Assembly (NCBI RefSeq): GCF_019900845.1
Contig: NZ_CP074570.1
Span: forward strand, 4,588,001 to 4,652,000
Direction of reading: 5' to 3'
Source of the DNA: Paraneptunicella aestuarii
GTDB lineage: Bacteria; Pseudomonadota; Gammaproteobacteria; Enterobacterales; Alteromonadaceae
Length of the DNA stretch: 64,000 nucleotides
Below the pieces are notes generated by a model, which saw only the letters and a list, made by a program, of their open reading frames with translations, was not told where the DNA came from and searched no databases. Every line of letters begins with the position of its first letter. The stretch's first letter is position 1. Below, one piece after another: positions 22,321 to 31,557 of the stretch. Made by a program: the position numbers and the translations under genes.

Positions 22321-22765
22321 TGTCTAAGCCTCAAATAACATCTAAAGCGTATATTACTCAGAATGTCATAAAGTAAATGATTTGATGAATCTTAAGCGCC
22401 TCACCAAAATTTAGGAAGTATTCTGCTTTCACGTAATACTAACTGCCGTAACAGTTATTCTAGTGGTAAAAGCATCATAGCGCCTGAAAAAGCGGAAGCG
22501 AAAATTGCTTAAGGGAGACGAGATTAACCGATTCACGAGAAAAAGTCAGTTGTAAATTGCAGTCCTGATAAATATTTTTATTTAACCCAAACCAGGCTCA
22601 GTTACACGGCAGGAACTTAAAATCAATTATATTCACCATAAGATAAGCTACATCTTAAAAGTCATTGTTTAACCGCATTACTTCTGACACAGGATAAATA
22701 AAATCAATGAATAATCGGGTTAATTAATAAATTAGCTACAGACATAATCTACCAACAAGGGTATT
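22321..22765. other. Divergent intergenic region exbD / HTH gene
   Basis: 445 AT-rich bases with no supported ORF. It presumably holds the promoters of the two diverging genes. Confidence 0.35.
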
Positions 22766-23239
22766 ATGGAACCTATGGTAGACATAATTTCAAAATCACA
22801 GTTCGCAGAAAGACTACATCTTTCCCTCGACATACTAGGCTGGAAACAAAGAGGAAGACCAAAGCAGCTACAAGATTATTACTCTAGCAAAGGCGTCAAT
22901 CTTTCAGAAAAAACCTTCCACAAATGGCTTAGAGGCCAATCTTTTCCAGACTGGGATAATCTGATTCATCTAGCTCGCTTAACCAGCAAATCAATTAGTT
23001 ACCTAATATATGGAATTGATGAGGCTGAGCTGATTCAATCGTTTTCATGCTCTGATGACAGTGGCTTTTACAGCAAACAGGAACTACAAACAGCCTTTGT
23101 GGACGCGCTTGAACAAGCAGCCGTTTTTAATTTGATCACCTTTAATAACAATAGCTCGCCAGAGCAAATGTTCCGAGCCTTCACCAAGGCACTGAGTATA
23201 ACAGAAAGCTCTGAACCCAGTCGTAATCACCAACTCTAA
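22766..23239 (+). CDS. Helix-turn-helix (XRE-like) regulator
   Basis: 157 residues. The N-terminal half reads as an HTH: FAERLHLSLDILGW, LSEKTFHKWLRGQSFPDWDNLIHLARLT. The C-terminal half is acidic and helical with no recognised domain. AGGG precedes the ATG. It ends overlapping by 4 bases the tail of the oppositely oriented gene at 23236, at the edge of the repeat-peptide operon, and could regulate it; that is inference. Confidence 0.7.
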   Translation: MEPMVDIISKSQFAERLHLSLDILGWKQRGRPKQLQDYYSSKGVNLSEKTFHKWLRGQSFPDWDNLIHLARLTSKSISYLIYGIDEAELIQSFSCSDDSGFYSKQELQTAFVDALEQAAVFNLITFNNNSSPEQMFRAFTKALSITESSEPSRNHQL

Positions 23240-23550
23240 AGATTCTTTCGCAGCTTATCTTGCTCTTCGGTTTGATAAAGTGCGTGATGTTTAATTCCCT
23301 CAACATAATGGCGAGCTCTGGCAGTCCATTCTTGCTGTTTTGCATAATAGGCTCCGGTACGCGGGCCTGAATACTCCCACAACTCAACCTGTTCCAAAAT
23401 TAAGTTCTGCGCTGTATGGGGAAGTGGGCGAGACTGGATAGTGGATTTTTTTTGAGCTGTATTCTGTGGCTTATACTTAATAGCTTGCCAAGTATTAGCA
23501 ACAGCAAATATGAACACCAGAAGTAGTATGAGAACTGATAAAATTTGCAC
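23236..23550 (-). CDS. Single-pass membrane protein, paralogue of the gene at 23686
   Basis: 104 residues: an N-terminal membrane helix (SVLILLLVFIFAVANTW), then a polar part. Its segment from LPHTAQNLILEQVEL to ARHYVEGIKHH lines up with the same region of its neighbour (LAPNIAQSLLVELDE to VTAYVKGIES), sharing AQ-L, E, W and YV-GI. GTG start with AAAGGA upstream. It lies 135 bases after its paralogue and is likely the last gene of the repeat-peptide operon. Function unknown. Confidence 0.65.
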   Translation of the reverse strand: MQILSVLILLLVFIFAVANTWQAIKYKPQNTAQKKSTIQSRPLPHTAQNLILEQVELWEYSGPRTGAYYAKQQEWTARARHYVEGIKHHALYQTEEQDKLRKNL

Positions 23551-23685
23551 CCTTGTATCCTTTAAGTTTACAGGTTATTCCTGAATTTGAGGTATAGCTT
23601 GTACTATGACCTTCACCACAATTAGACCCGGAGGCAACCTTTCACCTCAATCCAACAAGGGTAGCAAATATTACCGAAAAGTGTG

Positions 23686-24003
23686 TTATTTATTATTCCG
23701 TTTATTAAAAGGATATTTGACAACGTTAGCATCATTGGTCGCAGACTCTATGCCTTTGACATAAGCCGTGACTTTCTTTTTCCATAGGCTGTGCCGTTCA
23801 CACTGAACGACAAAATCAGATTCATTATGCATTTCATCCAATTCCACCAATAAAGACTGAGCAATATTAGGCGCAAGTCTTGTTCTGATCTTTTCTTCCG
23901 CCTTGTTTTTGTCGCGTTCAAAATCAGTAAAAGAAAGATACACAATCAAGATCGCAACGCCAAACAACGCCAACAGAAAAACGGTTACGAAGATGCTTGC
24001 CAT
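23686..24003 (-). CDS. Single-pass membrane protein, paralogue of the gene at 23236
   Basis: 105 residues from ATG 24003, chosen for a perfect AAGGAG 8 bases upstream; a start at 24042 would add 13 residues. Membrane helix ASIFVTVFLLALFGVAILIVYL, then a charged region and the segment shared with the gene at 23236. Its start overlaps the end of the multi-pass membrane gene by 19 bases, so translation is probably coupled. No family recognised. Confidence 0.7.
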   Translation of the reverse strand: MASIFVTVFLLALFGVAILIVYLSFTDFERDKNKAEEKIRTRLAPNIAQSLLVELDEMHNESDFVVQCERHSLWKKKVTAYVKGIESATNDANVVKYPFNKRNNK

Positions 24004-24503
24004 CGAAACGTCTCCTTTACTGTAAGGATGATGTATTGCCAAATCATCAAAAGCGCAATTGCGATATTAATTGCATTAATCCCAACACTATAAATCAATG
24101 TAATAGTGTCGGTTTTATGAAAGAACACACTGTCAACATAGCCTACGATTTGCAATGCAATCATACATAACAAACCCAACATATAAGCTTTGGCGAGGAA
24201 GCCCAGTTTCTCCTGAATTAACTTATGACCATAGCGAATACTGACAATCGCCATCATGTCGATAATCACCCAGGTTCCATACCAATAAAGAGGATAATGG
24301 GGAAGCTCGGGAGGAACCGCTCCCCCCCGAGCAATAACCAGTAGCTCCGGGCTTAAATGATTCATATAACCATCAAACGCGGCAATAATAAAACTGGTCA
24401 ACAAAAATGAACCAAACCTTTTGCCTGTAATAAGTGCCAATACTGGTACAGCGATATGAACAAAGGTCACTCTGTTATATAACTGAAATAGCAACTCTTC
24501 CAC
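23985..24503 (-). CDS. Multi-pass membrane protein of unknown function
   Basis: 172 residues with about five hydrophobic helices (around 15-32, 33-48, 70-90, 103-122, 135-158). No family or catalytic motif recognised. The GTG start overlaps the stop of the repeat-peptide gene (TAGTG), and GGAG in the end of that gene serves as ribosome binding site, so the two are translationally coupled. This suggests a membrane partner (export, anchoring or immunity) for the repeat peptide; inference only. Confidence 0.7.
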   Translation of the reverse strand: MEELLFQLYNRVTFVHIAVPVLALITGKRFGSFLLTSFIIAAFDGYMNHLSPELLVIARGGAVPPELPHYPLYWYGTWVIIDMMAIVSIRYGHKLIQEKLGFLAKAYMLGLLCMIALQIVGYVDSVFFHKTDTITLIYSVGINAINIAIALLMIWQYIILTVKETFRWQASS

Positions 24504-25060
24504 TAGGGTCGTACTCCAGGTCCATTCTGTATTTCCACATCACCGGAATATTCTTCGGGGCGAACACCCGGGCCATTTTGTAGCTCGACACCACCAGTAC
24601 GGGATTCAGGGCGAACGCCAGGGCCATTTTGCAGCTCGACACCGCCAGCACGGGATTCAGGGCGAACGCCAGGGCCATTTTGTAGCTCGACACCACCAGT
24701 ACGGGATTCAGGGCGAACGCCAGGGCCATTTTGAAGCTCGACACCATCAGTACGGGATTCAGGGCGAACACCCGGGCCATTTTGTAGCTCGACACCACCA
24801 GCACGGGATTCAGGGCGAACGCCAGGGCCATTTTGTAGCTCGACACCACCAGTACGGGATTCAGGGCGAACACCCGGGCCATTTTGCAAAGCCAGCTCTG
24901 CAGCAAATAGACTTTTCGCTTTGTCCGATACATTTACCACATCAGCAGTCTGATTATTGGCAACATTAGAAATCTCGTTTTTATTTTCAGCTACCGAAAC
25001 GCCGCTAACATTATGTTTGGAAACGGTGTATCCCACATTATTAGCTATTCCATCCACCAT
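24503..25060 (-). CDS. Tandem-repeat peptide with eight QNGPGVRP motifs
   Basis: 185 residues from ATG 25060 (GAGAG 8 bases upstream). The first ~57 residues form a polar leader with no signal peptide, ending NVSDKAKSLFAAELA. Seven 17-residue units of the form LQNGPGVRPESRTGGVE follow and a truncated eighth ending QNGPGVRP before the stop. Variation is confined to T/A and G/D in the linker, except unit 7 (EEYSGD). The layout, leader plus many near-identical short units in an operon with membrane proteins, recalls multi-core peptide precursors, but no maturation enzyme or protease is seen. A structural repeat protein is the alternative. Confidence 0.75.
   Translation of the reverse strand: MVDGIANNVGYTVSKHNVSGVSVAENKNEISNVANNQTADVVNVSDKAKSLFAAELALQNGPGVRPESRTGGVELQNGPGVRPESRAGGVELQNGPGVRPESRTDGVELQNGPGVRPESRTGGVELQNGPGVRPESRAGGVELQNGPGVRPESRTGGVELQNGPGVRPEEYSGDVEIQNGPGVRP
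24506..24890 (-). repeat. 51-bp tandem repeat inside the repeat-peptide gene
   Basis: About 7.5 copies of a 51-base unit, nearly identical at DNA level (each with AATGGCCC and GAATCCCGTAC-like blocks). The last copies toward 24506 are the most diverged. Near-identity including third positions points to recent expansion or gene conversion. Confidence 0.9.
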
Positions 25061-25653
25061 AATTAATCTCTCAAATTGTAATATGTGATTAACAAATCGC
25101 CACATTAGTTGACCCAATGGCATAAATCTCTTTACAAAAATCAACCAATAGTTCTATTATTGAACTGCTGGTTCTGTTTGAAGGATCGATGATGTCACTA
25201 AATTAGGCGAAATCGACGGCAAAAAAGTAACACATGGATGCTAAAAATACTAACCAATGATCACAAAAATTATGAAAAATTGGTAAAAAAAGACGGTAAA
25301 GCCAATGAAAATAGCGACTTCATGTAATGTTGTTAACTTCAACAAGCTGAGTTTATTTTCTCGGTGAGGGAGTTTATTTTCATATAACTAATAGTGATTT
25401 TATCTACCATTGGTATCTATCACTACATTGACATCCAGATATTAGTGATCTGAATCCATCCAGATTCTGCAGTTATCACGCTCACCAAACATAGTCAGCG
25501 ATAAAAAATTATAAATACCGAGAACGTCTTGATTTCGACTTTTAACGCTGTATGTGCCCACCCACAGAAAGTCATTCTCATTGCGCTCTCATCTGCAGCA
25601 TGGCTGATTAAGTGTTGATAACAGCTATAAACATAACAACAACGAGGATAAAC
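25061..25653. other. Divergent intergenic region upstream of the repeat-peptide gene
   Basis: About 590 AT-rich bases without a supported gene. It holds two exact copies of AGTTTATTTTC at 25350-25360 and 25371-25381, spaced 21 bases (two helical turns), a possible binding site. Promoters for the operon to the left and the HTH gene to the right are presumably here. Confidence 0.45.
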
Positions 25654-25977
25654 ATGAATAACTACGCAACAAAAAAGATACTATATTGTCTTTTTGGGTT
25701 TAAGCAGAAAAACGTTATAAGTGATCTGATGAAGTCTATCGTTTTACATCTAGGTAGCCCACTAAGGAAAGGCTCTAGAGGCTCTCTCTCTGCCTCAACA
25801 TCCCTTACCCATTATAGAAGATGCCTTCTAAGCACATTACAAAAAGGACATTATTATACCTCAATAAGGTTGTTTTTTTTAAAAAAGGATGTATTATTAT
25901 CCCCGGGTTGTATGGAGATGTGTCCCAAAGTGTCATTTTCTATTTTGAATAGTGACCAAAGAATGGATGAGGTGTAA
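25654..25977 (+). CDS. Possible small basic protein
   Basis: 107-codon frame from ATG 25654 (AGGA upstream). It ends 2 bases before the HTH gene at 25980, which would suit translational coupling. The composition is basic with many serines and no recognised domain, and the DNA includes homopolymer runs. It may be a chance ORF. Confidence 0.3.
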   Translation: MNNYATKKILYCLFGFKQKNVISDLMKSIVLHLGSPLRKGSRGSLSASTSLTHYRRCLLSTLQKGHYYTSIRLFFLKKDVLLSPGCMEMCPKVSFSILNSDQRMDEV

Positions 25978-25979
25978 TC

Positions 25980-26237
25980 ATGTATATTAAAGGTGAAGAT
26001 CTGAAAGTAATCCGCAAACAGGCTGGACTGACAATTTCTGAAGCAGCCAAGTTAGCTGGAGTAAAAACGCGCAAAACGATAATGAACTGGGAAAAAAATG
26101 TAGGAGCGCCTAATATCAACCAGTTTTTGCAGTTATGTCGTGGTTATGGTCTGGATTGCCATAAACTGATGACAGACATCATGCATCGTAGCGCCACAGG
26201 TCAAGAACTGGGGGCAATTCAAAGCCACCATAGTTGA
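25980..26237 (+). CDS. Small XRE-family HTH protein
   Basis: 85 residues, essentially one HTH domain: LKVIRKQAGLTISEAAKLAGVKTRKTIMNWEKNVGAPNINQFLQLC. GAGG lies 7 bases before the ATG. It resembles Cro-like or antitoxin-type DNA-binding proteins. It converges on the CI-like repressor gene. Target unknown. Confidence 0.8.
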   Translation: MYIKGEDLKVIRKQAGLTISEAAKLAGVKTRKTIMNWEKNVGAPNINQFLQLCRGYGLDCHKLMTDIMHRSATGQELGAIQSHHS

Positions 26238-26246
26238 TGAAAGATG

Positions 26247-26277
26247 AAGCATAGTCCGTCAATTGCGGGCTATGCTT
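26247..26277. terminator. Hairpin between converging HTH genes
   Basis: 12-bp stem AAGCATAGTCCG (26247-26258) / CGGGCTATGCTT (26266-26277), with one G-T pair and a 7-base loop. No T-run follows, so termination is likely but not certain. Confidence 0.5.
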
Positions 26278-26327
26278 ACAAGAAAAACAATATCAGGGAT
26301 GAAATAAAAGAGGCTGTGATAATTCTA

Positions 26328-26909
26328 TCAATAGCTGTTAGTGATAGAAGTGATTCGACCAAGCACTTCCAATACACTTACCTTATCTTTGGATAATGTC
26401 TGAGGCGGGTAGTTGTTATTGTCACTCAGCAAATTGATACCGCCTTCAAGTGTCAGTTGCACCCGGCGAATACAGACAGTCTCATTGATTTTGAGCATAT
26501 ACATCTTGCCATCTTGAAGTTCTGTTTCACTGCTGTCATATATGACTCTGGCACCTTCCTTAATTGTGGGTTCCATCGCATTCCCAACGGCTGTCCAATC
26601 ATGATGAAGTGGCGGTAAGTGAGGAGCGGTATATTCTGTTGCACCTTCACAAACTTGCAAGACAGTCTTTTGATCCAGGATATTGTTAGAACTAAATCTG
26701 GCAATGACTCTTTGTTTAACAAGCTCTTTGAAGTCATAGCCCGTTTCATTTGATAGTGCGACCAAATAATCCACATCAGGTAAACGGCCTGAATTTTCAT
26801 AAGACTTCAACGTATTTGGATGGCAGTCGTATTTCTTTGCCATGGCAACACGAGTGATGTGGGGTGCTCTTAATGATTTTATCCACTGCCCAAATTCTTT
26901 TTCGTTCAA
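26328..26909 (-). CDS. CI-like XRE/S24 repressor lacking the autocleavage residues
   Basis: 193 residues. N-terminal HTH (MAKKYDCHPNTLKSYENSGRLPDVDYLVALS) and a C-terminal LexA/CI-like S24 domain. In the usual GDSMEPT motif it reads GNAMEPT, with Ala111 in place of the catalytic Ser, and the usual VKRV reads IRRV, with Arg148 in place of the catalytic Lys. It therefore should bind and dimerise but not cleave itself. The start is TTG at 26909; a TATAAT sits only 3 bases upstream, suggesting a leaderless mRNA. Confidence 0.8.
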   Translation of the reverse strand: MNEKEFGQWIKSLRAPHITRVAMAKKYDCHPNTLKSYENSGRLPDVDYLVALSNETGYDFKELVKQRVIARFSSNNILDQKTVLQVCEGATEYTAPHLPPLHHDWTAVGNAMEPTIKEGARVIYDSSETELQDGKMYMLKINETVCIRRVQLTLEGGINLLSDNNNYPPQTLSKDKVSVLEVLGRITSITNSY

Positions 26910-26912
26910 TGT

Positions 26913-26933
26913 ATTATACCCGGGTAAATTTAC
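26913..26933 (-). promoter_or_regulatory. -10 element and overlapping palindromes before the CI-like gene
   Basis: TATAAT (minus strand, 26913-26918) is immediately followed by the TTG start. Two perfect 10-bp palindromes overlap here: TACCCGGGTA (26917-26926) and GTAAATTTAC (26924-26933). They cover the -10 element and the spacer, as an autoregulatory operator would. No good -35 is visible. Confidence 0.45.
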
Positions 26934-27199
26934 ACGCTAGCATTCTATTAAATGTGCACTCAGACCCCAAGCACTTATTTGCACAAATTTTACCTGAAGA
27001 CATAAGAATATCTTTATGTGAAATCTTTTATAATCAAATAGATATTTTAGTATCAAAATCGAAATTATCACCTCCGAAATAATCAACCCAAAATAATGAG
27101 TGAGGTAACAAAATAGCTCTGTTAAATGTATAGGAGCCTTTTTAAAGTAAGTATTTTTGCGAGATATAGACTGAACGATACAGAAAGGGAGTCAAGCAA

Positions 27200-27439
27200 G
27201 TGCAAAAAGATGTCTATTCTAAAGCCTACCAGGAACTGTTGGATAAGCTCAATCAACAGGATGAAATTTTGTCTGGTTTACCTGACGGTGAAGTTAGAAA
27301 AGAGGCATTTAATATTTTACTTGGCGCTGAAGAGTTACTTATTCGGTGGGACGAAATAGGCGTCAACTTTTCACAAGCGATTTCCGTATTACTGAGAGAA
27401 AACGAACGCCTGATAAATCAGGAACCCGGAGAGTCTTAG
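27200..27439 (+). CDS. Small acidic hypothetical protein
   Basis: 79 residues, helical and acidic (YQELLDKLNQQDEILSGLPDGEV). GTG start with AAAGGGAG about 10 bases upstream. No family recognised. It diverges from the CI-like repressor gene and converges on parC, closing the accessory block. Confidence 0.6.
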   Translation: MQKDVYSKAYQELLDKLNQQDEILSGLPDGEVRKEAFNILLGAEELLIRWDEIGVNFSQAISVLLRENERLINQEPGES

Positions 27440-27541
27440 TAGCTCAGTCGAGTTAATCCGTATTTATCTCTCAATAACATCGAAAGAATCTCGAAATAGC
27501 CTTGAAGTAAACAACTCCCGGGTTAGTCTTTATTTCCTTAA

Positions 27542-29923
27542 CTATTCGTTACTATCCACATCATCTGAATAATCAGCCAGCATATCGTTCGTTTCACCCG
27601 AAGTATTAACCTGTGACACTGGCAGTTCACTATCATGCTCAGCAAGATCCTCTTCTGCCTGACCCGCCATAGTATATTCAACTTCTATGCTATCGACTCT
27701 CTGCAAACCTCTCGGCAACTTGCTACCACGGCGTCCTCGCTCACCACGGTAATATTCCAAATCTTTTGCCGTCAGGGTCATTGGGCGCTTGCCCGCAGTA
27801 AGTTTGACCGAAGCGCCTTCGGGCACAATCGCAATAAGTTTCACATATTCTTCCCGGCTTTGAACACGAGAACTGGGCACGTTAATGATCTTGTTCCCCT
27901 TCCCTTTGCCTAAAGCAGGCAAATCCCGTAGGGGGAACATTAACATTCGACCTTCGTTGGTAATGGATAAACAGTAATCCGTATCCAGATTCACAACTCG
28001 CTGAGGCGGGATCACCTTTGAACCTCGGGGCAACGATAGATAGGCTTTACCGGCTTTATTCTTACTAACCATGTCATTGAATTTTCCAATGAAACCATAG
28101 CCAGCATCAGAGGCAATTAAATAACTCTGCTCGTCAGCCCCCATAATGGCGTGCTCGAATTGTTCCCCGGCAACCATATTAAAACGACCCGTAAGCGGCT
28201 CGCCCTGGCTTCTTGCAGAAGGCAGGCTATGAGCATCGCAGGAGAAAGTTCTACCTGAGGAATCTAAAAATACGACTTGTTGGGTACTACGTCCCTTGGC
28301 TGCACTGAGGAAATTGTCGCCGGCTTTATAACTCAAACCAACCACATCAATGTCGTGACCTTTAGCACAACGAGCCCAGCCTTTTTCAGATAACACAACC
28401 GTGACGGGTTCTGAAGGCACTAATTGTTTTTCAGACAACGCTTTCGCTTCATGGCGTTCTACGATCGGAGATCGACGTTCATCTCCATACTCTTTGGCAT
28501 CTTCCAGTATTTCTTTCTTAATCAGCGTTTTCAGCCTGCGATCGGAACCCAGCAATTGCTCTAACTTTTCACGCTCAGCTTCAAGTTCATCCTGCTCGCC
28601 GCGAATTTTCATTTCTTCCAGCTTTGCCAAATGGCGCAACTTCAAATCGAGTATGGCTTCAGCTTGCGTATCGCTAAGGCCAAATCGTTCCATTAAAACA
28701 GGTTTAGGCTTGTCTTCGTTACGAATAATGGCAATCACTTCGTCAATATTGAGGAAGGCGATCATCAAACCTTCGAGGATATGCAATCTAGCCAGCACTT
28801 TTTCCAGGCGATATTGCAAACGACGAGTGACGGTATCTTTGCGGAAAGCCAACCATTCATTGAGAATGGTCAATAAGCCCTTAACTTGTGGACGACCATC
28901 CAGGCCAATCATATTCAGGTTAACGCGATAACTCTTTTCCAAATCCGTTGTGGCAAACAAATGCTGCATCAGCTGTTCGGTATCAACACGGTTAGAGCGT
29001 GGCGTAATGACTAAGCGAGTAGGGTTTTCATGATCCGATTCATCGCGTAAGTCACTAACCATTGGTAGCTTCTTGGCTTGCATCTGCCCAGCAATTTGCT
29101 CAAGGATCTTGGCACCCGAGGATTGATGCGGTAGCGCTGTAATGATCAGATCACCATTATCTTCATGATAAACAGCGCGCATCTTAATGCTTCCCTTGCC
29201 TGTTTCGTAGATCTTAACGATGTCGGCCTTGGGCGTAATAATTTCAGCTTCTGTTGGATAATCAGGGCCTTGCACATGGGTCATGATCTCAGCAAGGTCA
29301 GCTTTACTATCATCCAGTAAGGCAGCGCAAGCGTTAGCTAATTCTCGAACATTGTGTGGCGGAATATCCGTTGCCATACCAACAGCAATACCGGTAACGC
29401 CATTGAGTAAGATATGAGGCAATCTTGATGGCAGAACCTTAGGTTCTTTTAATGTGCCATCAAAGTTAGGAACCCAATCGACCGTTCCCTGCCCTAGCTC
29501 ACGTAGTAGAACTTCACTGAATTTCGACAAACGCGCTTCGGTATAACGCATGGCAGCGAAAGACTTGGGATCATCAGGCGCTCCCCAGTTTCCTTGCCCA
29601 TCAACTAAAGGGTATCGGTACGAAAATGGCTGAGCCATTAACACCATAGCTTCATAACAGGCCGAATCACCGTGCGGGTGAAACTTACCCAGTACGTCCC
29701 CCACCGTTCTCGCCGATTTCTTATATTTGGCAGTGGCACTTAAGCCCAAATCGGACATGGCATAAATGATACGGCGCTGTACTGGCTTTAAGCCATCACC
29801 AATATTTGGTAACGCCCTGTCCATGATGACGTACATGGAATAATTCAAATACGCATCTTCGGTAAATTTACGAATGGGGAGTTGTTCTACGCCTTCGGCG
29901 CTAATAGTGATTTCTTGGCTCAT
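27542..29923 (-). CDS. parC: DNA topoisomerase IV subunit A
   Basis: Cuts and rejoins DNA to decatenate daughter chromosomes, with ParE. 793 residues. The active-site Tyr127 is in [10 protein letters not shown]; the quinolone region [11 protein letters not shown] keeps Ser87 and Glu91, the unmutated state. The C-terminal half is a beta-pinwheel domain and the end is acidic. parE is not adjacent in this window. Confidence 0.97.
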   Translation of the reverse strand: MSQEITISAEGVEQLPIRKFTEDAYLNYSMYVIMDRALPNIGDGLKPVQRRIIYAMSDLGLSATAKYKKSARTVGDVLGKFHPHGDSACYEAMVLMAQPFSYRYPLVDGQGNWGAPDDPKSFAAMRYTEARLSKFSEVLLRELGQGTVDWVPNFDGTLKEPKVLPSRLPHILLNGVTGIAVGMATDIPPHNVRELANACAALLDDSKADLAEIMTHVQGPDYPTEAEIITPKADIVKIYETGKGSIKMRAVYHEDNGDLIITALPHQSSGAKILEQIAGQMQAKKLPMVSDLRDESDHENPTRLVITPRSNRVDTEQLMQHLFATTDLEKSYRVNLNMIGLDGRPQVKGLLTILNEWLAFRKDTVTRRLQYRLEKVLARLHILEGLMIAFLNIDEVIAIIRNEDKPKPVLMERFGLSDTQAEAILDLKLRHLAKLEEMKIRGEQDELEAEREKLEQLLGSDRRLKTLIKKEILEDAKEYGDERRSPIVERHEAKALSEKQLVPSEPVTVVLSEKGWARCAKGHDIDVVGLSYKAGDNFLSAAKGRSTQQVVFLDSSGRTFSCDAHSLPSARSQGEPLTGRFNMVAGEQFEHAIMGADEQSYLIASDAGYGFIGKFNDMVSKNKAGKAYLSLPRGSKVIPPQRVVNLDTDYCLSITNEGRMLMFPLRDLPALGKGKGNKIINVPSSRVQSREEYVKLIAIVPEGASVKLTAGKRPMTLTAKDLEYYRGERGRRGSKLPRGLQRVDSIEVEYTMAGQAEEDLAEHDSELPVSQVNTSGETNDMLADYSDDVDSNE

Positions 29924-30031
29924 AGTAGCTTTTAGCGTTAACCCTTAATTATTCTTGAGCTTCCAATGTATTGTGTGCCTTACGCATAGGTGAATAGAAA
30001 CGCTTCATTACACACAATTAGTTAGGGCATG

Positions 30032-31147
30032 TTACTTACGGTAAGTGATCCTGTAAATCACATTTGCAAAGTCGTCCGACAACAACAAGCTTCCATCAGG
30101 CATAGGCAAAAAGGCAACTGGACGTCCCCAAGCGGTATCGTCTGCTTGTAACCAGCCATCAATAAAGGGCTGATAATTCTCAACCTTGTCTTTTTTCACT
30201 GTTGCCATCATGACTCGATAGCCTGACTTCTTGGAACGATTCCAGGAGCCATGTTCTGCTACAAATAGGGTTTCCTTATAAGAGGCAGGAAATTGTTGTC
30301 CCTGATAGAAGTGAATACCAAGAGGCGCTACATGAGCCTGTAAATCCAGTGCCGGCGCGCGATAATCTGAAGCTTTCTTGCCAACACCAAATTCAGGGTC
30401 GGCAACGCTACTACCAAAGAAATAGGGATAACCAAAATGTTGCCCATGCTCACTCACATGATTAATTTCACAAGGAGGAAGGTCATCACCTAACCAATCG
30501 CGACCATTATCACTAAACCAGAAATCCCCCGTTTTTGGATGCCAGTCGAAGCCAACACTGTTTCTCACACCTCTTGCAACCCACTCTTGCTGCCCGGTTT
30601 TCAAATTAAAGCGCAAGATTGAATCAAAACGAGGATCGTCAAAATCTTTCGAACCTTGGGTCATACACACATTACACGGTGTTCCAATAGGCACATACAA
30701 CCAACCATCAGGGCCAAAATCGATATTCTTCCAGCCATGATGTCTCTCTTTAGGTAAATTAGCGACAACCACTTCCGGTTTGGGAGGATTGGAAAGATGC
30801 TCTTCAATATTGGCAAACCTGATAACCTGATTGACCTCAGCAACGTACAGGTCTCCATCTTTGAAGGCCAAGCCTGAAGGCATAAACAGACCGGATGCAA
30901 TCTCAATGACTTTTTCCGCTTTACCGTCACCATCGGCATCAACCACCGCATGCACTTTTCCCGGATTGCGACTCCCCACAAACACAGTCCCTTTATTACC
31001 CAAGGCCATTTGCCGCGCGTTATCAACATTTTCTGCATAAAGGCTTATCTCAAATCCCTCGGGTAATTTGAGTTTTTCCAATGGCAAAGACCAGGCAGAA
31101 GTTAAAAACAGGCAGTAAAGTGCCAACATTGACAGGTATTTCATCAT
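30032..31147 (-). CDS. PQQ-dependent (glucose/sorbosone-type) sugar dehydrogenase, periplasmic
   Basis: 371 residues with a signal peptide (LSMLALYCLFLTSAWS). A six-bladed propeller of the glucose/sorbosone dehydrogenase family: LKLPEGFEISLYAENVDNARQMALG, RNSVGFDWHPKTGDFWFSDNGRDWLGDD, FVAEHGSWNRS. Such proteins oxidise aldoses or related sugars with PQQ; the true substrate is not readable here. It lies 108 bases beyond the 5' end of parC on the same strand. Confidence 0.85.
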   Translation of the reverse strand: MMKYLSMLALYCLFLTSAWSLPLEKLKLPEGFEISLYAENVDNARQMALGNKGTVFVGSRNPGKVHAVVDADGDGKAEKVIEIASGLFMPSGLAFKDGDLYVAEVNQVIRFANIEEHLSNPPKPEVVVANLPKERHHGWKNIDFGPDGWLYVPIGTPCNVCMTQGSKDFDDPRFDSILRFNLKTGQQEWVARGVRNSVGFDWHPKTGDFWFSDNGRDWLGDDLPPCEINHVSEHGQHFGYPYFFGSSVADPEFGVGKKASDYRAPALDLQAHVAPLGIHFYQGQQFPASYKETLFVAEHGSWNRSKKSGYRVMMATVKKDKVENYQPFIDGWLQADDTAWGRPVAFLPMPDGSLLLSDDFANVIYRITYRK

Positions 31148-31557
31148 AGCCTCTTAATAGAAAATCCGGACGATTTTTGCATTTCATTGTGGGCACAATA
31201 GTGCCATTTCACAAGTGAGAATTTGCATTAACAAATGATACATTTCATCACTTCTTTTTACACACAGTTCACAAGGGATTATTTACTAACCTTAAATAGC
31301 TACAACCCCGGTAAATAAAGCTATCTGGCAATACGAATTTACATCGTATATTTGTTATTCAAAGGTCTTTAAGGTAACTTAGATGAAAACCCCTCTAATG
31401 TTCAGAGCACTCGTAACATCAACAGTTAAATGTAGTTGTGTTGAGTATCGCAGTATTAGTCGTTTTTTTGGGTGTGGGATTAGAGAACTATCGATTTAGT
31501 TAATTCAATCAGACAACAACTGATCGGGTTAGCAGTAAGGGGAAATTGGAAATTAAA
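31148..31557. other. Divergent intergenic region, sugar dehydrogenase / hybrid kinase
   Basis: About 410 AT-rich bases without a supported ORF or strong repeat. AAGGGG at 31537-31542 is the nearest ribosome binding sequence to the kinase gene. Confidence 0.35.

Noticed and set aside
24506..24890. CRISPR array
   Set aside because: Regular spacing comes from in-frame coding repeats without unique spacers; no cas genes.
24475..24933. 152-codon minus-strand ORF with repeats of ALNPVLVVSSYKMA type
   Set aside because: It is the repeat-peptide DNA read in another frame; the frame stays open because the unit is 51 bases. The 24503-25060 frame has the ribosome binding site and coupling to the next gene.
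28401..28931. 176-codon plus-strand ORF
   Set aside because: Antisense shadow inside parC, with composition typical of reverse-frame reading.
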